Shown in pieces: positions 7,923 through 16,583 of a stretch of 64,000 bases of DNA; within the stretch, counting starts at the first letter, position 1, and each line of letters begins with the position of its first letter. Source of the stretch: Nitrospirillum viridazoti CBAmc (lineage in GTDB: Bacteria; Pseudomonadota; Alphaproteobacteria; Azospirillales; Azospirillaceae); the NCBI RefSeq assembly GCF_000730165.1, contig NZ_CP022113.1, positions 248,001-312,000 on the forward strand. Reading direction: 5' to 3'. The notes under the pieces were generated by a model that saw only the letters and a list, made by a program, of their open reading frames with translations, ran no database searches and was not told the origin of the DNA. The position numbers and the translations under genes are program-made.

Positions 7923-8703
7923 GGGACGCCACCCCCAGCCAGTCGAGGGTGGCGTGCAACTCCGCGATGGCGCCGATGACGATGATGGCGGGTGGTGCCA
8001 AGCCGCTGTCCGCCAGCGCCTGGGCGCAGCGGGCCAGTGTGCAGGTCATCACCTTTTGGCGCGGCGTGGTGGCGTCGCAGATGACGGCCACGGCGGTGTC
8101 GGCCGCCAAGCCGCCCTCCATGAGCGCCGTGGCGATGCCACCCAAACCGCGCCACGCCATGTACAGGATCAAGGGGGCCTTGGTGGCGGCCAGGGCCGCC
8201 CAGTCCGGCCCGTCACCCGCCGACTGGCCGGTCACCAGGATCACGGCTTGGTTGGCGGTGCGGTGGGTGGCGGGAATGCCGGCATAGGCGGGGCCCGCCA
8301 GCCCGGCGGTGATGCCTGGCACCACGCGGAAGGGCAGGCCGGCGGCCACCAGGGCCAGTGCCTCCTCACCCCCACGGCCGAAGACGAAGGGGTCGCCCGC
8401 CTTCAGCCGCAGCACGCGCAGGCCTTGCCGTCCCAGGTCCACCAGGCGCAGGCTGATATCCTCCTGCGCCGGCGACGGGCGGCCGCCGCGCTTGCCGGCG
8501 AATTCCTTCACGGCGGCGGGGTTGGCCATGTCCAGTATGCGCTCGTCCACCAGCGCGTCGTAGACGATATGGTCCGCCTGGCGTAGAGCATGCAGGGCCA
8601 GCAGCGTCAGCAGGCCGGGATCGCCCGGTCCGGCACCCACCAGCCAGACGCTGCCGGGCTGGAAATCGGGAAAGGCCAAGGTCGGTAGGGTCAGGTCAGT
8701 CAT
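7915..8703 (-). CDS. cobA: Uroporphyrinogen-III C-methyltransferase (SUMT)
   Basis: CobA methylates uroporphyrinogen III at C2 and C7 to give precorrin-2, the entry point to cobalamin and siroheme. The 262-aa protein shows the SAM-dependent tetrapyrrole methylase blocks: VGAGPGDPGLLTL near the N-terminus, YDALV, LKAGDPFVFGRGGEE, and VPGITAG. There is no CysG-type oxidase/ferrochelatase domain, so it is the stand-alone form. I start it at the ATG at 8703, because a longer upstream reading is antisense to cbiD. Its start codon overlaps the start codon of divergent cbiD in the tetranucleotide CATG. Caution: the name cobA is also used for a corrinoid adenosyltransferase in enterics; that is not meant here. 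Confidence 0.93.
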   Translation of the reverse strand: MTDLTLPTLAFPDFQPGSVWLVGAGPGDPGLLTLLALHALRQADHIVYDALVDERILDMANPAAVKEFAGKRGGRPSPAQEDISLRLVDLGRQGLRVLRLKAGDPFVFGRGGEEALALVAAGLPFRVVPGITAGLAGPAYAGIPATHRTANQAVILVTGQSAGDGPDWAALAATKAPLILYMAWRGLGGIATALMEGGLAADTAVAVICDATTPRQKVMTCTLARCAQALADSGLAPPAIIVIGAIAELHATLDWLGVASHD

Positions 8704-9844
8704 GGACGTGGACGGCGATATCGATACGGAGGGGACGGAAGGGCGCGCGCTGCGCCCCGGCTGGACCACCGGCGCCTGCGCCACGGCGGCGGCGGCGGCG
8801 GCCACGACGGCTTTGTTCGGCGGTGACTTCCCGGACCCGGTGACCATCACCCTGCCCGGCGGACAGCGTCCGGCCTTCGCCCTGGCCGTCACCGAGCGTG
8901 GTGACGGCTGGGCCGAGGCGGGCGTGATCAAGGACGCGGGCGACGATCCTGACGTGACCCATGGCGCCCTGGTGCGGGCGCGCGTCACGGCGGGGGCGGG
9001 GGGCAGCGGCGTCACCTTCCGCGCCGGGCCCGGTGTCGGCACCGTGACCTTGCCCGGCCTGCCGCTGCCGGTGGGCGAGCCCGCCATCAACCCCGTGCCC
9101 CGCGCCATGATCCGCGAGGCGGTCACCGCCGTGGCCCAGGCCGCCGGGCGGGCGCCGGACCTGGTGGTGGAAATCGGCATCGACAATGGCGAGGTGCTGG
9201 CCCGGCGCACCATGAACGCGCGTCTGGGCATCATCGGCGGCCTGTCGGTGCTGGGTACCACCGGCATCGTCGTGCCCTATTCCTGCGGCGCCTGGATCGC
9301 CAGCATCCATCGCGGCGTGGACGTGGCCCGGGCGGCCGGCCTGCCCCATGTCGCCGCCTGCACCGGCCGCACGTCGGAGGCGGCGGTGACCCGCCACTAC
9401 GGCCTGCCGGAACAGGCGCTGCTGGACATGGGCGACTTCGCCGGCGGCACGCTGAAATACCTGCGCCGCCATCCCGTGCCACACCTGACCATCGCCGGCG
9501 GCTTCGCCAAGCTGGGCAAGCTGGCCCAGGGCCTGATGGATTTGCATTCCAAGCGTCACGCGGTGGACCTGGACTGGCTGGCCGGCGTGCTGGCCGACTT
9601 GGGCGCCACACCCGATCTGGTGGCCAAAGCACGCGGCGCCAATACGGCGCTCGAGGTGCTGCAGCTGGCCGACGCCGCCAGCCTGCCCGTGGCGGACCGG
9701 GTGGCGGAGATGGCCCGCGCCGTGGCGCTGCGGGTGCTGGAGGACGCGCCCATCACCGTCGACGTGATCGTCATCGACCGTCAGGGCGGTATCATCGGGC
9801 AGGCCGGTGGCGTGGGCCAGGCTCACTCCCCCCTCCCGCGATAG
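8702..9844 (+). CDS. cbiD: Cobalt-precorrin-5B (C1)-methyltransferase
   Basis: CbiD methylates C1 of the corrin precursor in the anaerobic cobalamin route. The 380-aa protein begins its conserved region with [15 protein letters not shown] (residues ~17-31), the family hallmark. Further conserved blocks are [31 protein letters not shown], and [18 protein letters not shown]. It is unrelated to CobF, the C1-methyltransferase of the Pseudomonas-type aerobic route, and no CobF is visible in this cluster. It is one of only two plus-strand genes in the locus. Its ATG overlaps the divergent cobA ATG by two bases, and its 3' end overlaps the convergent cobM end by 22 bases. Confidence 0.93.
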   Translation: MDVDGDIDTEGTEGRALRPGWTTGACATAAAAAATTALFGGDFPDPVTITLPGGQRPAFALAVTERGDGWAEAGVIKDAGDDPDVTHGALVRARVTAGAGGSGVTFRAGPGVGTVTLPGLPLPVGEPAINPVPRAMIREAVTAVAQAAGRAPDLVVEIGIDNGEVLARRTMNARLGIIGGLSVLGTTGIVVPYSCGAWIASIHRGVDVARAAGLPHVAACTGRTSEAAVTRHYGLPEQALLDMGDFAGGTLKYLRRHPVPHLTIAGGFAKLGKLAQGLMDLHSKRHAVDLDWLAGVLADLGATPDLVAKARGANTALEVLQLADAASLPVADRVAEMARAVALRVLEDAPITVDVIVIDRQGGIIGQAGGVGQAHSPLPR

Positions 9845-10584
9845 CGGCGCTGATAGCCGGCGTCGTAAAGCGCGCTGGCGCGAAAATCCTCCGTCCCCAG
9901 CGTCTTGCCCACCAGGATCAGGGCCGTGCGCTCTATGGGGTTGGCACTCACTTGGGCGCCAATGTCCGCCAGGGTGCCGCGCAACACCCGCTCCTCGGGC
10001 CAGGAGGCGCGATAGACCACCGCCGCCGGGCAGTCCGCGCCGTACAGCGGCGTCAGGCGCGCCACCACGTCGTCGATGACATGGATGGACAGGTGGATGG
10101 CCAGCGTGGCGCCGGACTGGCCCAGCACCTCCAACGTCTCATTGGCCGGCATGGCCGACGCCCGGCCGCCGGTGCGGGTGATGACCAGGGTCTGGCTGAC
10201 CTCCGGCAGGGTCAGTTCGCGGCCCAGGGCGGCGGCGGCGGCGGCGAAGGCCGGCACGCCGGGGGTGATGGTGTAGGGGATGCCCAGATCCTTCAGGGCC
10301 CTCAGCTGCTCGCCCAGGGCGCTGTAGACCGACAGGTCGCCGGAATGCAGACGGGCGATGTCCTGGCCCGCCGCATGCGCCGCCTGGAACTCGGCCACGA
10401 TCTCCGCCAGCGACAGCGGGGCGGTATCGACGATGCGAGCATCCGCCGGGGCATGGGCCAGCACGGCGGCCGGGACCAGTGACCCGGCATAAAGGCAAAC
10501 GGGGCAGCGGGCGATCAGGTCGCGGCCGCGCAGGGTCAGTAGGTCGGGCGCGCCGGGACCGGCGCCGATGAAATGCACGGTCAT
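9823..10584 (-). CDS. cobM: Precorrin-4 C11-methyltransferase
   Basis: CobM adds a methyl group at C11 of precorrin-4 to form precorrin-5. The 253-aa protein is a single tetrapyrrole methylase domain: [14 protein letters not shown] at the N-terminus, CLYAGSLV (the CobM/CbiF signature following the first helix), [15 protein letters not shown], and [15 protein letters not shown]. The ATG overlaps the cobE stop (ATGA). The 3' end runs 22 bases into convergent cbiD. Confidence 0.93.
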   Translation of the reverse strand: MTVHFIGAGPGAPDLLTLRGRDLIARCPVCLYAGSLVPAAVLAHAPADARIVDTAPLSLAEIVAEFQAAHAAGQDIARLHSGDLSVYSALGEQLRALKDLGIPYTITPGVPAFAAAAAALGRELTLPEVSQTLVITRTGGRASAMPANETLEVLGQSGATLAIHLSIHVIDDVVARLTPLYGADCPAAVVYRASWPEERVLRGTLADIGAQVSANPIERTALILVGKTLGTEDFRASALYDAGYQRRYRGRGE

Positions 10585-10976
10585 GAGAGGATGCCTTCGG
10601 AACAGGCCACGGCGCAGGTGCTGGACGGTCCCTGAATGCGGGCCAGGATCAGGCGGGCGTTCGGATTCTGCGGGGCGCCACAGGCGGCCAGCGCCGCCGC
10701 TTCCGCCACCGGGGGCAGGTCGTGGCCAGGGGCGGCACTGGGGCTGGGCGTGGTGACGGTACGCAAGGCCTCTTCCTCCAGGCCCAACAACGGCAGGCCC
10801 AGCGTGGCCGCGGCCTGGACCAGACCCGGCTCCTTAACCTTGCGGGCCAGGGTGTTGAGGGTAAGGCCGGCGGGCGCGACGCTCCAGCCCAGGCGAGACC
10901 AGGCCCGGGCCAGCAGATCGAGGATTTCCGCCGCCTCTACGCCCCGGCGGCAACCGATTCCGACAGCGGTTGTCAT
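10581..10976 (-). CDS. cobE: CobE / CbiG C-terminal domain protein
   Basis: A 131-aa protein matching the C-terminal domain of CbiG, encoded separately as CobE in aerobic producers. Recognisable features are [13 protein letters not shown] at the start and a segment with ...[17 protein letters not shown] and [12 protein letters not shown]. CobE is needed for the aerobic pathway, but its exact reaction is not settled; CbiG opens the delta-lactone in the anaerobic route. I start it at the ATG at 10976, which overlaps the cobL stop (ATGA); a longer upstream reading is antisense or out-of-frame cobL. It overlaps cobM by four bases. Confidence 0.85.
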   Translation of the reverse strand: MTTAVGIGCRRGVEAAEILDLLARAWSRLGWSVAPAGLTLNTLARKVKEPGLVQAAATLGLPLLGLEEEALRTVTTPSPSAAPGHDLPPVAEAAALAACGAPQNPNARLILARIQGPSSTCAVACSEGILS

Positions 10977-12211
10977 AGCGGCTTGTCCGCTCGCCACAGG
11001 GTGACGGGCATTTGCGGCCGCCACCCCCGGAAACTCCCTAGGGGCACAGCGCGCTCTACCGACAGCCGCGTCAGCGACCCGCCCAGCGCGGTGTGCCAAT
11101 GGGAAAGTGCGGCCTCCGTCTCAAGCGTCACGGCCGTGGCGACCAGCCGGCCACCCGGGCGCAGGGCTCGCCAGCACGCCTCCACTACGCCGGCACCCGT
11201 CAGGCCGCCACCGATGAAGACGGCATCCGGCTGGGGCAGATCCGCCAGCGCATCTGGGGCGGCGCCCTCGCGAAAGTCCAGGTTGGGCACGCCGAAGGCC
11301 AAGGCGTTGGCGCGGATGGCGGCCATGCGGTCGGCCCTGTCCTCCACCGCCACGGCGCGGTTGGCCGGGTCGGCCAGCAGCCATTCGATGGCGATGGAGC
11401 CGGAGCCGGCCCCTACGTCCCACAGCATTTCCCCGCGCCCGGGGGCCAGGTGCGATAGGGCCACGGCGCGCACCTCGCGCTTGGTGATCTTGCCGTCGTG
11501 CTGGAACCAGTCGTCGGGCAATCCCGGGCTGCGCGGCAGCACCCGGGCGCCGGGGGTGATGGCGCAGGTCAGCGCGATGGTGTTCAGGTCTTCTGTATCG
11601 CCGTCCGGCCAGGCGTCAGCCGGGGCGTCGCTCAGCCGCTCGCGAGGGCCGCCCATGGCCTCAAGCACCTTGAGCGTGCTGGGGCCGAAGCCGCGCTCGC
11701 GCAGCAGGGCCGCCAGCTTGGCCGGCGTGGTGCCGTCCCAGCTCAACAGCAGCAGGCGGGCCCCGGGGAACAGGTAGGGGATCACGGCCTCCAGCGGGCG
11801 GCCGTGTAGTGACAGGCAGGCGACATCCTGCAGGCCCCAGCCCAGGCGGGCGGCCGCCAGGGTGAAGGCGCCGGGCGCTGGAAGCACACGGGTCTCCGCC
11901 GGCGGCACCAGGCGGGCCAGCGTGGCGCCGATGCCGAACCACTGCGGATCACCACTGGCCAGCACGGTCACCGCCTGGCCGCGTCGGGCCAGCAGGGTGG
12001 GGAAGGCGTCGCTGAGCGGGCTGGACCAGGCCAGGCGCTCCTGCCCCGCCGTCTCCGGCACCAGGGCCAAGTGGCGGGTACCGCCGATCAGCAGGCAGGA
12101 TCCGGTCACGGCGGCGCGGGCGGCCGGCGACAGGCCCTCCCATCCATCCTCGCCAATGCCGACGATGGTTAGCCAGGGAATGGTCAGCCAGGGGGTGCCG
12201 GTGCTAGTCAT
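10973..12211 (-). CDS. cobL: Precorrin-6Y C5,15-methyltransferase (decarboxylating), CbiE-CbiT fusion
   Basis: CobL methylates C5 and C15 and removes the C12 acetate carboxyl to form precorrin-8X. The 412-aa protein is the usual fusion. Residues ~10-215 are the CbiE-like tetrapyrrole methylase (TIVGIGEDGWEGL, VLASGDPQWFGIGATL). Residues ~225-412 are the CbiT-like Rossmann methyltransferase (ITKREVRAVAL, DVGAGSGSIAIEW, FIGGGLTG). The start is placed at the ATG at 12211, because the extra upstream reading is antisense to cobK. cobK diverges from it after a 29-base gap, leaving little room for two promoters. Confidence 0.93.
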   Translation of the reverse strand: MTSTGTPWLTIPWLTIVGIGEDGWEGLSPAARAAVTGSCLLIGGTRHLALVPETAGQERLAWSSPLSDAFPTLLARRGQAVTVLASGDPQWFGIGATLARLVPPAETRVLPAPGAFTLAAARLGWGLQDVACLSLHGRPLEAVIPYLFPGARLLLLSWDGTTPAKLAALLRERGFGPSTLKVLEAMGGPRERLSDAPADAWPDGDTEDLNTIALTCAITPGARVLPRSPGLPDDWFQHDGKITKREVRAVALSHLAPGRGEMLWDVGAGSGSIAIEWLLADPANRAVAVEDRADRMAAIRANALAFGVPNLDFREGAAPDALADLPQPDAVFIGGGLTGAGVVEACWRALRPGGRLVATAVTLETEAALSHWHTALGGSLTRLSVERAVPLGSFRGWRPQMPVTLWRADKPL

Positions 12212-12240
12212 GGCCGGCACACGAGAACGGGGTTGGGGCG

Positions 12241-12981
12241 ATGCGGATATTGGTCCTGGGCGGCACGACGGAGGCGCGACAACTGGCGGGCCTGCTGGTG
12301 GGTGACGCCCGTTTCCAGGCCACGCTGTCGCTGGCCGGCCGCACGCGCGACCCGGCACCGCAGCCCTTGCCCACCCGCATCGGTGGCTTCGGCGGTATTG
12401 CGGGCCTGGCGGATTATCTGCGGGCGGAGGGCGTGCGGGCCGTCATCGACGCCACCCACCCCTTCGCCGACCAAATCAGCGCCAATGCCGAGGCAGCCTG
12501 CGCCGCCGCCGGCGTGCCCCTGGCCGTGCTGACCCGCCCCCCCTGGACGGCTGGCGCGGGTGACGACTGGCGCCGGGTGCCGACCATGGCCGCCGCCGCC
12601 CAGGCGCTTGCCGGCCTGCCCGATACCGTCTTCCTTACCGTGGGGCGGCAGGAGCTGGAACCCTTCCTGGCCATGGATCGGCGGTTCCTGGTGCGCGCGG
12701 TGGACCCGCCGGATGTCCTGCCGGCCGGTGCCACTCTGGTGCTGGACCGGGGCCCCTACACGGCAGCGGGGGAAATGCATCTGATGCGCGCCCACGCCGT
12801 TGGCACGCTGGTCACCAAGAACAGCGGCGGCAATGCCACGGCGGCCAAGCTGCAAGCCGCACGATCCTTGGGCCTGCCCGTGGTCATGGTCGACCGGCCG
12901 GTGGCCGGAACGGCACCCCGGCTCTACACCGCATCCGACGCCGTCGACTGGCTGGCCGCTCACGGCACCTCCGCCGCATAA
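12241..12981 (+). CDS. cobK: Precorrin-6A reductase
   Basis: CobK reduces the C18-C19 double bond of precorrin-6A with NADPH. The 246-aa protein shows the CbiJ/CobK pattern: ILVLGGTTEARQLA at the N-terminus, the TRIGGFGG block, DATHPFADQIS, TVGRQELEPF, and late TKNSGG. It is transcribed opposite to the rest of the operon. It is divergent from cobL and convergent with cobJ, whose last 22 bases it overlaps. It supplies the reductase step between the C1-methylation (CbiD) and CobL. Confidence 0.93.
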   Translation: MRILVLGGTTEARQLAGLLVGDARFQATLSLAGRTRDPAPQPLPTRIGGFGGIAGLADYLRAEGVRAVIDATHPFADQISANAEAACAAAGVPLAVLTRPPWTAGAGDDWRRVPTMAAAAQALAGLPDTVFLTVGRQELEPFLAMDRRFLVRAVDPPDVLPAGATLVLDRGPYTAAGEMHLMRAHAVGTLVTKNSGGNATAAKLQAARSLGLPVVMVDRPVAGTAPRLYTASDAVDWLAAHGTSAA

Positions 12982-13757
12982 TAGCTGCGCGGTGTGTAGA
13001 CCCAGACGTCGCCCAGGTTGTCGCTCCCTTTGCCGCCGCCCTTGCGCGGCAGCAGCCGGGTCTGGCTGGATCCGATCAGCACCAGGGTGCGCATGTCGGC
13101 CGTGGCCGGGTCGCAGTCGGCCAGGGTGGTGATGGTCACATCCTCATCATGGCGGCCCACGGCGCGGGCCAGCACCACCGGTGTTCCCGGATCCTTCATG
13201 GTACGCAGGGTGTCCAGCGCCGCACCCAGCTGCCAAGGCCGGGCCTTGGAGATAGGGTTGTAGAGCGCGATGACGAAGTCGGCCTCCGCCGCCAGGCGCA
13301 GGCGTTTCAGCACCACCTCCCAGGGTTTCAGGTTGTCCGACAGGGACAGTACGCAGAAGTCGTGCCCCAGCGGCGCGCCCACCCGCGCGGCGGCCGCCAG
13401 CATGGCGGACACGCCGGGGCAAACCCGTACCGGCACCCCGGCCCAGGCGGGGTCGTCGCCGGATTCCAGCGCCTCGAACAGGGCCGATGCCATGGCGAAG
13501 ACGCCGGGGTCGCCGCCCGACACCAGGGCCACCTTGCGGCCCGATACCGCCAGGTCCAGCGCCAGACGGGCGCGCGACAGCTCCACCCGGTTGTCGGAGC
13601 CGTGGCGGCGGTGGAAGCTCTGCGGAATGCGATCCAGATAGGGGCCGTAGCCCACCAGGTCGGTGGCGCTGGCCAGCACGTCCGCCACCTCCGGCGTCAG
13701 CCACCGGTCGGGGCCGGGGCCCAGGCCGACGACGGTCAGCGAACCGAGGGTGCTCAT
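12960..13757 (-). CDS. cobJ: Precorrin-3B C17-methyltransferase
   Basis: CobJ methylates C17 and drives ring contraction, turning precorrin-3B into precorrin-4. The 265-aa protein begins with VVGLGPGPDRWLTPE and carries GYGPYLDRI, VSGGDPGVFAMA, CPGVSAMLAAAARVGAPLGHDF, and ALYNPISKARPWQL, all typical of CobJ/CbiH. I start at the ATG at 13757, which overlaps the cobI stop (ATGA); the longer ORF upstream is an out-of-frame reading of cobI. It ends 22 bases inside the convergent cobK. Confidence 0.94.
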   Translation of the reverse strand: MSTLGSLTVVGLGPGPDRWLTPEVADVLASATDLVGYGPYLDRIPQSFHRRHGSDNRVELSRARLALDLAVSGRKVALVSGGDPGVFAMASALFEALESGDDPAWAGVPVRVCPGVSAMLAAAARVGAPLGHDFCVLSLSDNLKPWEVVLKRLRLAAEADFVIALYNPISKARPWQLGAALDTLRTMKDPGTPVVLARAVGRHDEDVTITTLADCDPATADMRTLVLIGSSQTRLLPRKGGGKGSDNLGDVWVYTPRSYYAAEVP

Positions 13758-14557
13758 TCCGCCACCTCGGACTTGGCCGCCTGGGGGGCGGTCAGCACGT
13801 CGCCGCGCTTGCCCTGGCCGGGGATCAGAATCATGGCGAAGTAAGGGGCGACGTCGGGCGCCTCGGCCAGGGGGTGCACCCGCTGGGTCTCGGTCGTGCC
13901 GCGCTCCACATACCAAGCCCGGTGGGTCAGGCCCAGGCTTTCGATCACCCGGCGCACCTTGGGCAGGTTGCCGCCCAGCTTCATGACGGCGGCGGCATCG
14001 GCGCGGCTGAGGGCAGCGGCCAGCTCCACCTCGCCCAGCGTGCCGGGGATGACTGACAGCACGTCGTCGCGGATGGTCAGGGGAATGGGCAGCTGCGCCG
14101 CACAGCCCAGGATGGAGGGCACGCCCGGTACCACCTCCACCCGGAAGCGGTGTGCCAGGCGCAGATGCAGGTGCATGTAGGACCCGTAAAAGAACGGGTC
14201 GCCCTCGTTCAGCACCGCCACGGATTTGCCGGCGGCCAGCAGGGCCGCCAACCGCTCCGCCTGTTCATCGAAGAAGCCCTCGATGGCGGCGGCATAGGCG
14301 GGGCTGTCCGGCGGCAGTTCGGTGGTGACGGGATAGACCATGGGCACCTCCTCATGGGTGCCGTCCAGATGGCTTGCGGCGATGCGCCGGGCCTGGCCGG
14401 GGCCGCCACGCTTGGCGAAATAGGCCACCACCGGGCAGGCGCGCAGCAGGCGCACCGCCTTCAACGTCATCAGCTCGGGGTCACCAGGGCCGGTGCCGAT
14501 GCCGTAGAGGGTGCCGGGCCCCAAAGCGCTGGAAGCGATGTCGGTCATGGCGCTCAT
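13754..14557 (-). CDS. cobI: Precorrin-2 C20-methyltransferase
   Basis: CobI methylates C20 of precorrin-2 to give precorrin-3A. The 267-aa protein has GIGTGPGDPELMTLKAVRLL, AVLNEGDPFFYGSYMHL, VPGVPSILGCAAQL, and VMKLGGNLPKVR, all diagnostic for CobI/CbiL. The start at 14557 (MSAMTD) overlaps the cobH stop by four bases; an alternative start three codons in is possible. It overlaps cobJ by four bases, consistent with a translationally coupled chain. Confidence 0.94.
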   Translation of the reverse strand: MSAMTDIASSALGPGTLYGIGTGPGDPELMTLKAVRLLRACPVVAYFAKRGGPGQARRIAASHLDGTHEEVPMVYPVTTELPPDSPAYAAAIEGFFDEQAERLAALLAAGKSVAVLNEGDPFFYGSYMHLHLRLAHRFRVEVVPGVPSILGCAAQLPIPLTIRDDVLSVIPGTLGEVELAAALSRADAAAVMKLGGNLPKVRRVIESLGLTHRAWYVERGTTETQRVHPLAEAPDVAPYFAMILIPGQGKRGDVLTAPQAAKSEVAE

Positions 14558-15219
14558 TCCCGGTCCGAGGCCAGGGCGTTGACCGCCGCCGCCGCCATGG
14601 CGCTGCCGCCCCGTCGGCCCGCCACGGCCAGATAGGGCAGGCCCCAGGGGTTGGCCGCCAGCGCGTCCTTGCTCTCCGCCGCCCCGACGAAGCCCACGGG
14701 GAAGCCCAGGATGGCGGCGGGACGGGGGGCGCCGGCCGCGATCATCTCCAGCAGGTGGAACAGGGCGGTGGGCGCGTTGCCGATGGCCACCACCGCCCCC
14801 GCCAGATGGGGCCGCCACAGTTCCAGAGCCGCGGCGGAGCGGGTGGTGGCGAGGTTCTGCGCCAGGGCGGGCACGGTGGGGTCGGTCAGGGTGCAGATGA
14901 CGGCGTTATCGGCAGGCAGGCGGGCGCGGGTGACGCCGTGCGCCACCATCTGGGCGTCGCACAGGATGGGCGCGCCGCTGCGCAGGGCCGCGCGGGCGGC
15001 CGCCCCCACGTCGGATGAGAACAGCAGGTGCTCGGCCGTCTCGACCAGACCCGCCGCATGGATGATGCGCACGGCCACGGCGCGCAGATCCTCTGGCAGA
15101 TGGTCCAGCCTGGCCTCTTCCCGGATGATGGCGAACGACCGGGCGTAGATGGCGGCGCCATCGCGGATGTAATCGTACTGCGGGGGCTCGCCTCGGCTAT
15201 GGGGCTCGGGACTGGACAC
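14554..15219 (-). CDS. cobH: Precorrin-8X methylmutase
   Basis: CobH moves the methyl group from C11 to C12 to give hydrogenobyrinic acid. The 221-aa protein has the conserved YIRDGAAIYARSFAIIREE, RIIHAAG (catalytic His), FSSDVGAAAR, ILCDAQMVAHGV, and AILGFPVGFVGAAESK segments. It lies between cobG (14-base gap) and cobI (four-base overlap). Confidence 0.94.
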   Translation of the reverse strand: MSSPEPHSRGEPPQYDYIRDGAAIYARSFAIIREEARLDHLPEDLRAVAVRIIHAAGLVETAEHLLFSSDVGAAARAALRSGAPILCDAQMVAHGVTRARLPADNAVICTLTDPTVPALAQNLATTRSAAALELWRPHLAGAVVAIGNAPTALFHLLEMIAAGAPRPAAILGFPVGFVGAAESKDALAANPWGLPYLAVAGRRGGSAMAAAAVNALASDRE

Positions 15220-15233
15220 GGGGGCGGCTTCCT

Positions 15234-16583
15234 CTACGCGACGACAGTGGCCTCGACCAGGGTGGCCAGTTCGGCCGGCCCACCCAGGCGGGTGATGAAG
15301 GCGGCCGGATCCTCATCCGCCCGCATCCGGTGGGTATAGACAGCTTCCAGCGCCGCCACCAGCGATGTCGCGCGGGCCGGCGTCACGCCACGCCATTGCG
15401 CCGCCCCGCCGGCGGGGGCCAGCAGGCCGACATCATAAGCCTGATGGCCCCGTGCCGTCAGCGTGACCAGCGCCGACGCGGGGTGGGCGCAGCCCTTGGC
15501 GCAGGCCGAGACATGGATATGCCCGCGCGCCAGCAGGCGGGGGGCGACCCGGGCCAGCGCCAGGGCGTCGCCGCGCGCGTCCGTCAGTCCTGAATCACAG
15601 GCACCGCGACCACTGCAGGCCGACAGCGCCAGGCGGGGGTCCTCGGGTGCCAGGATGAATAATCCTGTGGGCTGAAAGAGTTCAACCAGGTCACTGCCGC
15701 CGCCTTCCAGCAGCACGGCGCGCCAGGGTGTCAGGCGCAGGGCCGGCGTCATATGCGCGACGAGCGCCAGCCATTGAATGCTCATGCCGCCGAAGGGAAA
15801 GGCGAGGCCCATCCAGCCAGCGTGCGCCCCCAGCACCCGCTCAAGGCGCAGGCCAGGCAGGCTGATGTCGGCGGGCGTCGGGGTCAGGGGGACATGGCCG
15901 GCGAGCCCGGCCGTGCCCTCCGCCGCCACCAGGGCGGCCAGGCGCCGGTAGCGGCCGTTCGAGAGGCGGACATAGGCGCGGGCCAGGGTAAGGGCGGTGT
16001 CCACCACCGCGTCGGCGGCGCAGACACCCAGCGGCGTGGCGCCGGTCTGATCTCCGCCCACCGCCACGCGGAACAGGCCGGTGCCGGGCAGGGCGTCGAA
16101 GCGGATATCGGCCACGGTATCGGCCAGGGGCGCTTGACCACCACCGTTCAGGACGAAACTGAACTTGGCCGGCAGCGCGGCCCACAGGTCGGGACTATCG
16201 GCCAAGGCGGCGTCCAGCGCCTGGGCCAGGGCGCGTACGGGCGCGCACGCCGGGTCCAGGCCGCAGGTGGGGCTGCACAGCACATTGCGCACCCTCTCCG
16301 CTGCCGGATCGCCGTTGACCAGGCCCAGCTCGCGCAAGGCGTCGGTCAGGGCGGGCAGTGCCGCCTCGGTCACGCCGCGGATCTGCAGATTGGCCCGTTG
16401 GCTCAGATCCACCAGGCCATTGCCGTGGCGCTCCGCCAGGCCGCAGATTGCCGCTGCCGTTGGCCCCGGCAGCCTGCCGCCGGGAATACGCAGGCGCACC
16501 AGCAGGCCGTCGGCCACCGCCATGGGTACCAGCGCGCCGGGGCAGGCGCCCCGCACACGCGGCGGATTGATGGGGGCATTCAT
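15234..16583 (-). CDS. cobG: Precorrin-3B synthase (oxygen-dependent monooxygenase)
   Basis: CobG hydroxylates C20 and forms the gamma-lactone of precorrin-3A using molecular oxygen; it marks the aerobic pathway. The 449-aa protein is a nitrite/sulfite-reductase-like enzyme with two half-domains. N-terminal SQRANLQIRGV is the siroheme-fold substrate loop, followed by CSPTCGLDPACAP. In the C-terminal half a [4Fe-4S] cysteine set is visible in CSGRGACDSG and SACAKGCAHP. Its ATG overlaps the cobN stop by four bases. Its presence, rather than CobZ or CbiG-only, fixes the oxygen-dependent route. Confidence 0.92.
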   Translation of the reverse strand: MNAPINPPRVRGACPGALVPMAVADGLLVRLRIPGGRLPGPTAAAICGLAERHGNGLVDLSQRANLQIRGVTEAALPALTDALRELGLVNGDPAAERVRNVLCSPTCGLDPACAPVRALAQALDAALADSPDLWAALPAKFSFVLNGGGQAPLADTVADIRFDALPGTGLFRVAVGGDQTGATPLGVCAADAVVDTALTLARAYVRLSNGRYRRLAALVAAEGTAGLAGHVPLTPTPADISLPGLRLERVLGAHAGWMGLAFPFGGMSIQWLALVAHMTPALRLTPWRAVLLEGGGSDLVELFQPTGLFILAPEDPRLALSACSGRGACDSGLTDARGDALALARVAPRLLARGHIHVSACAKGCAHPASALVTLTARGHQAYDVGLLAPAGGAAQWRGVTPARATSLVAALEAVYTHRMRADEDPAAFITRLGGPAELATLVEATVVA

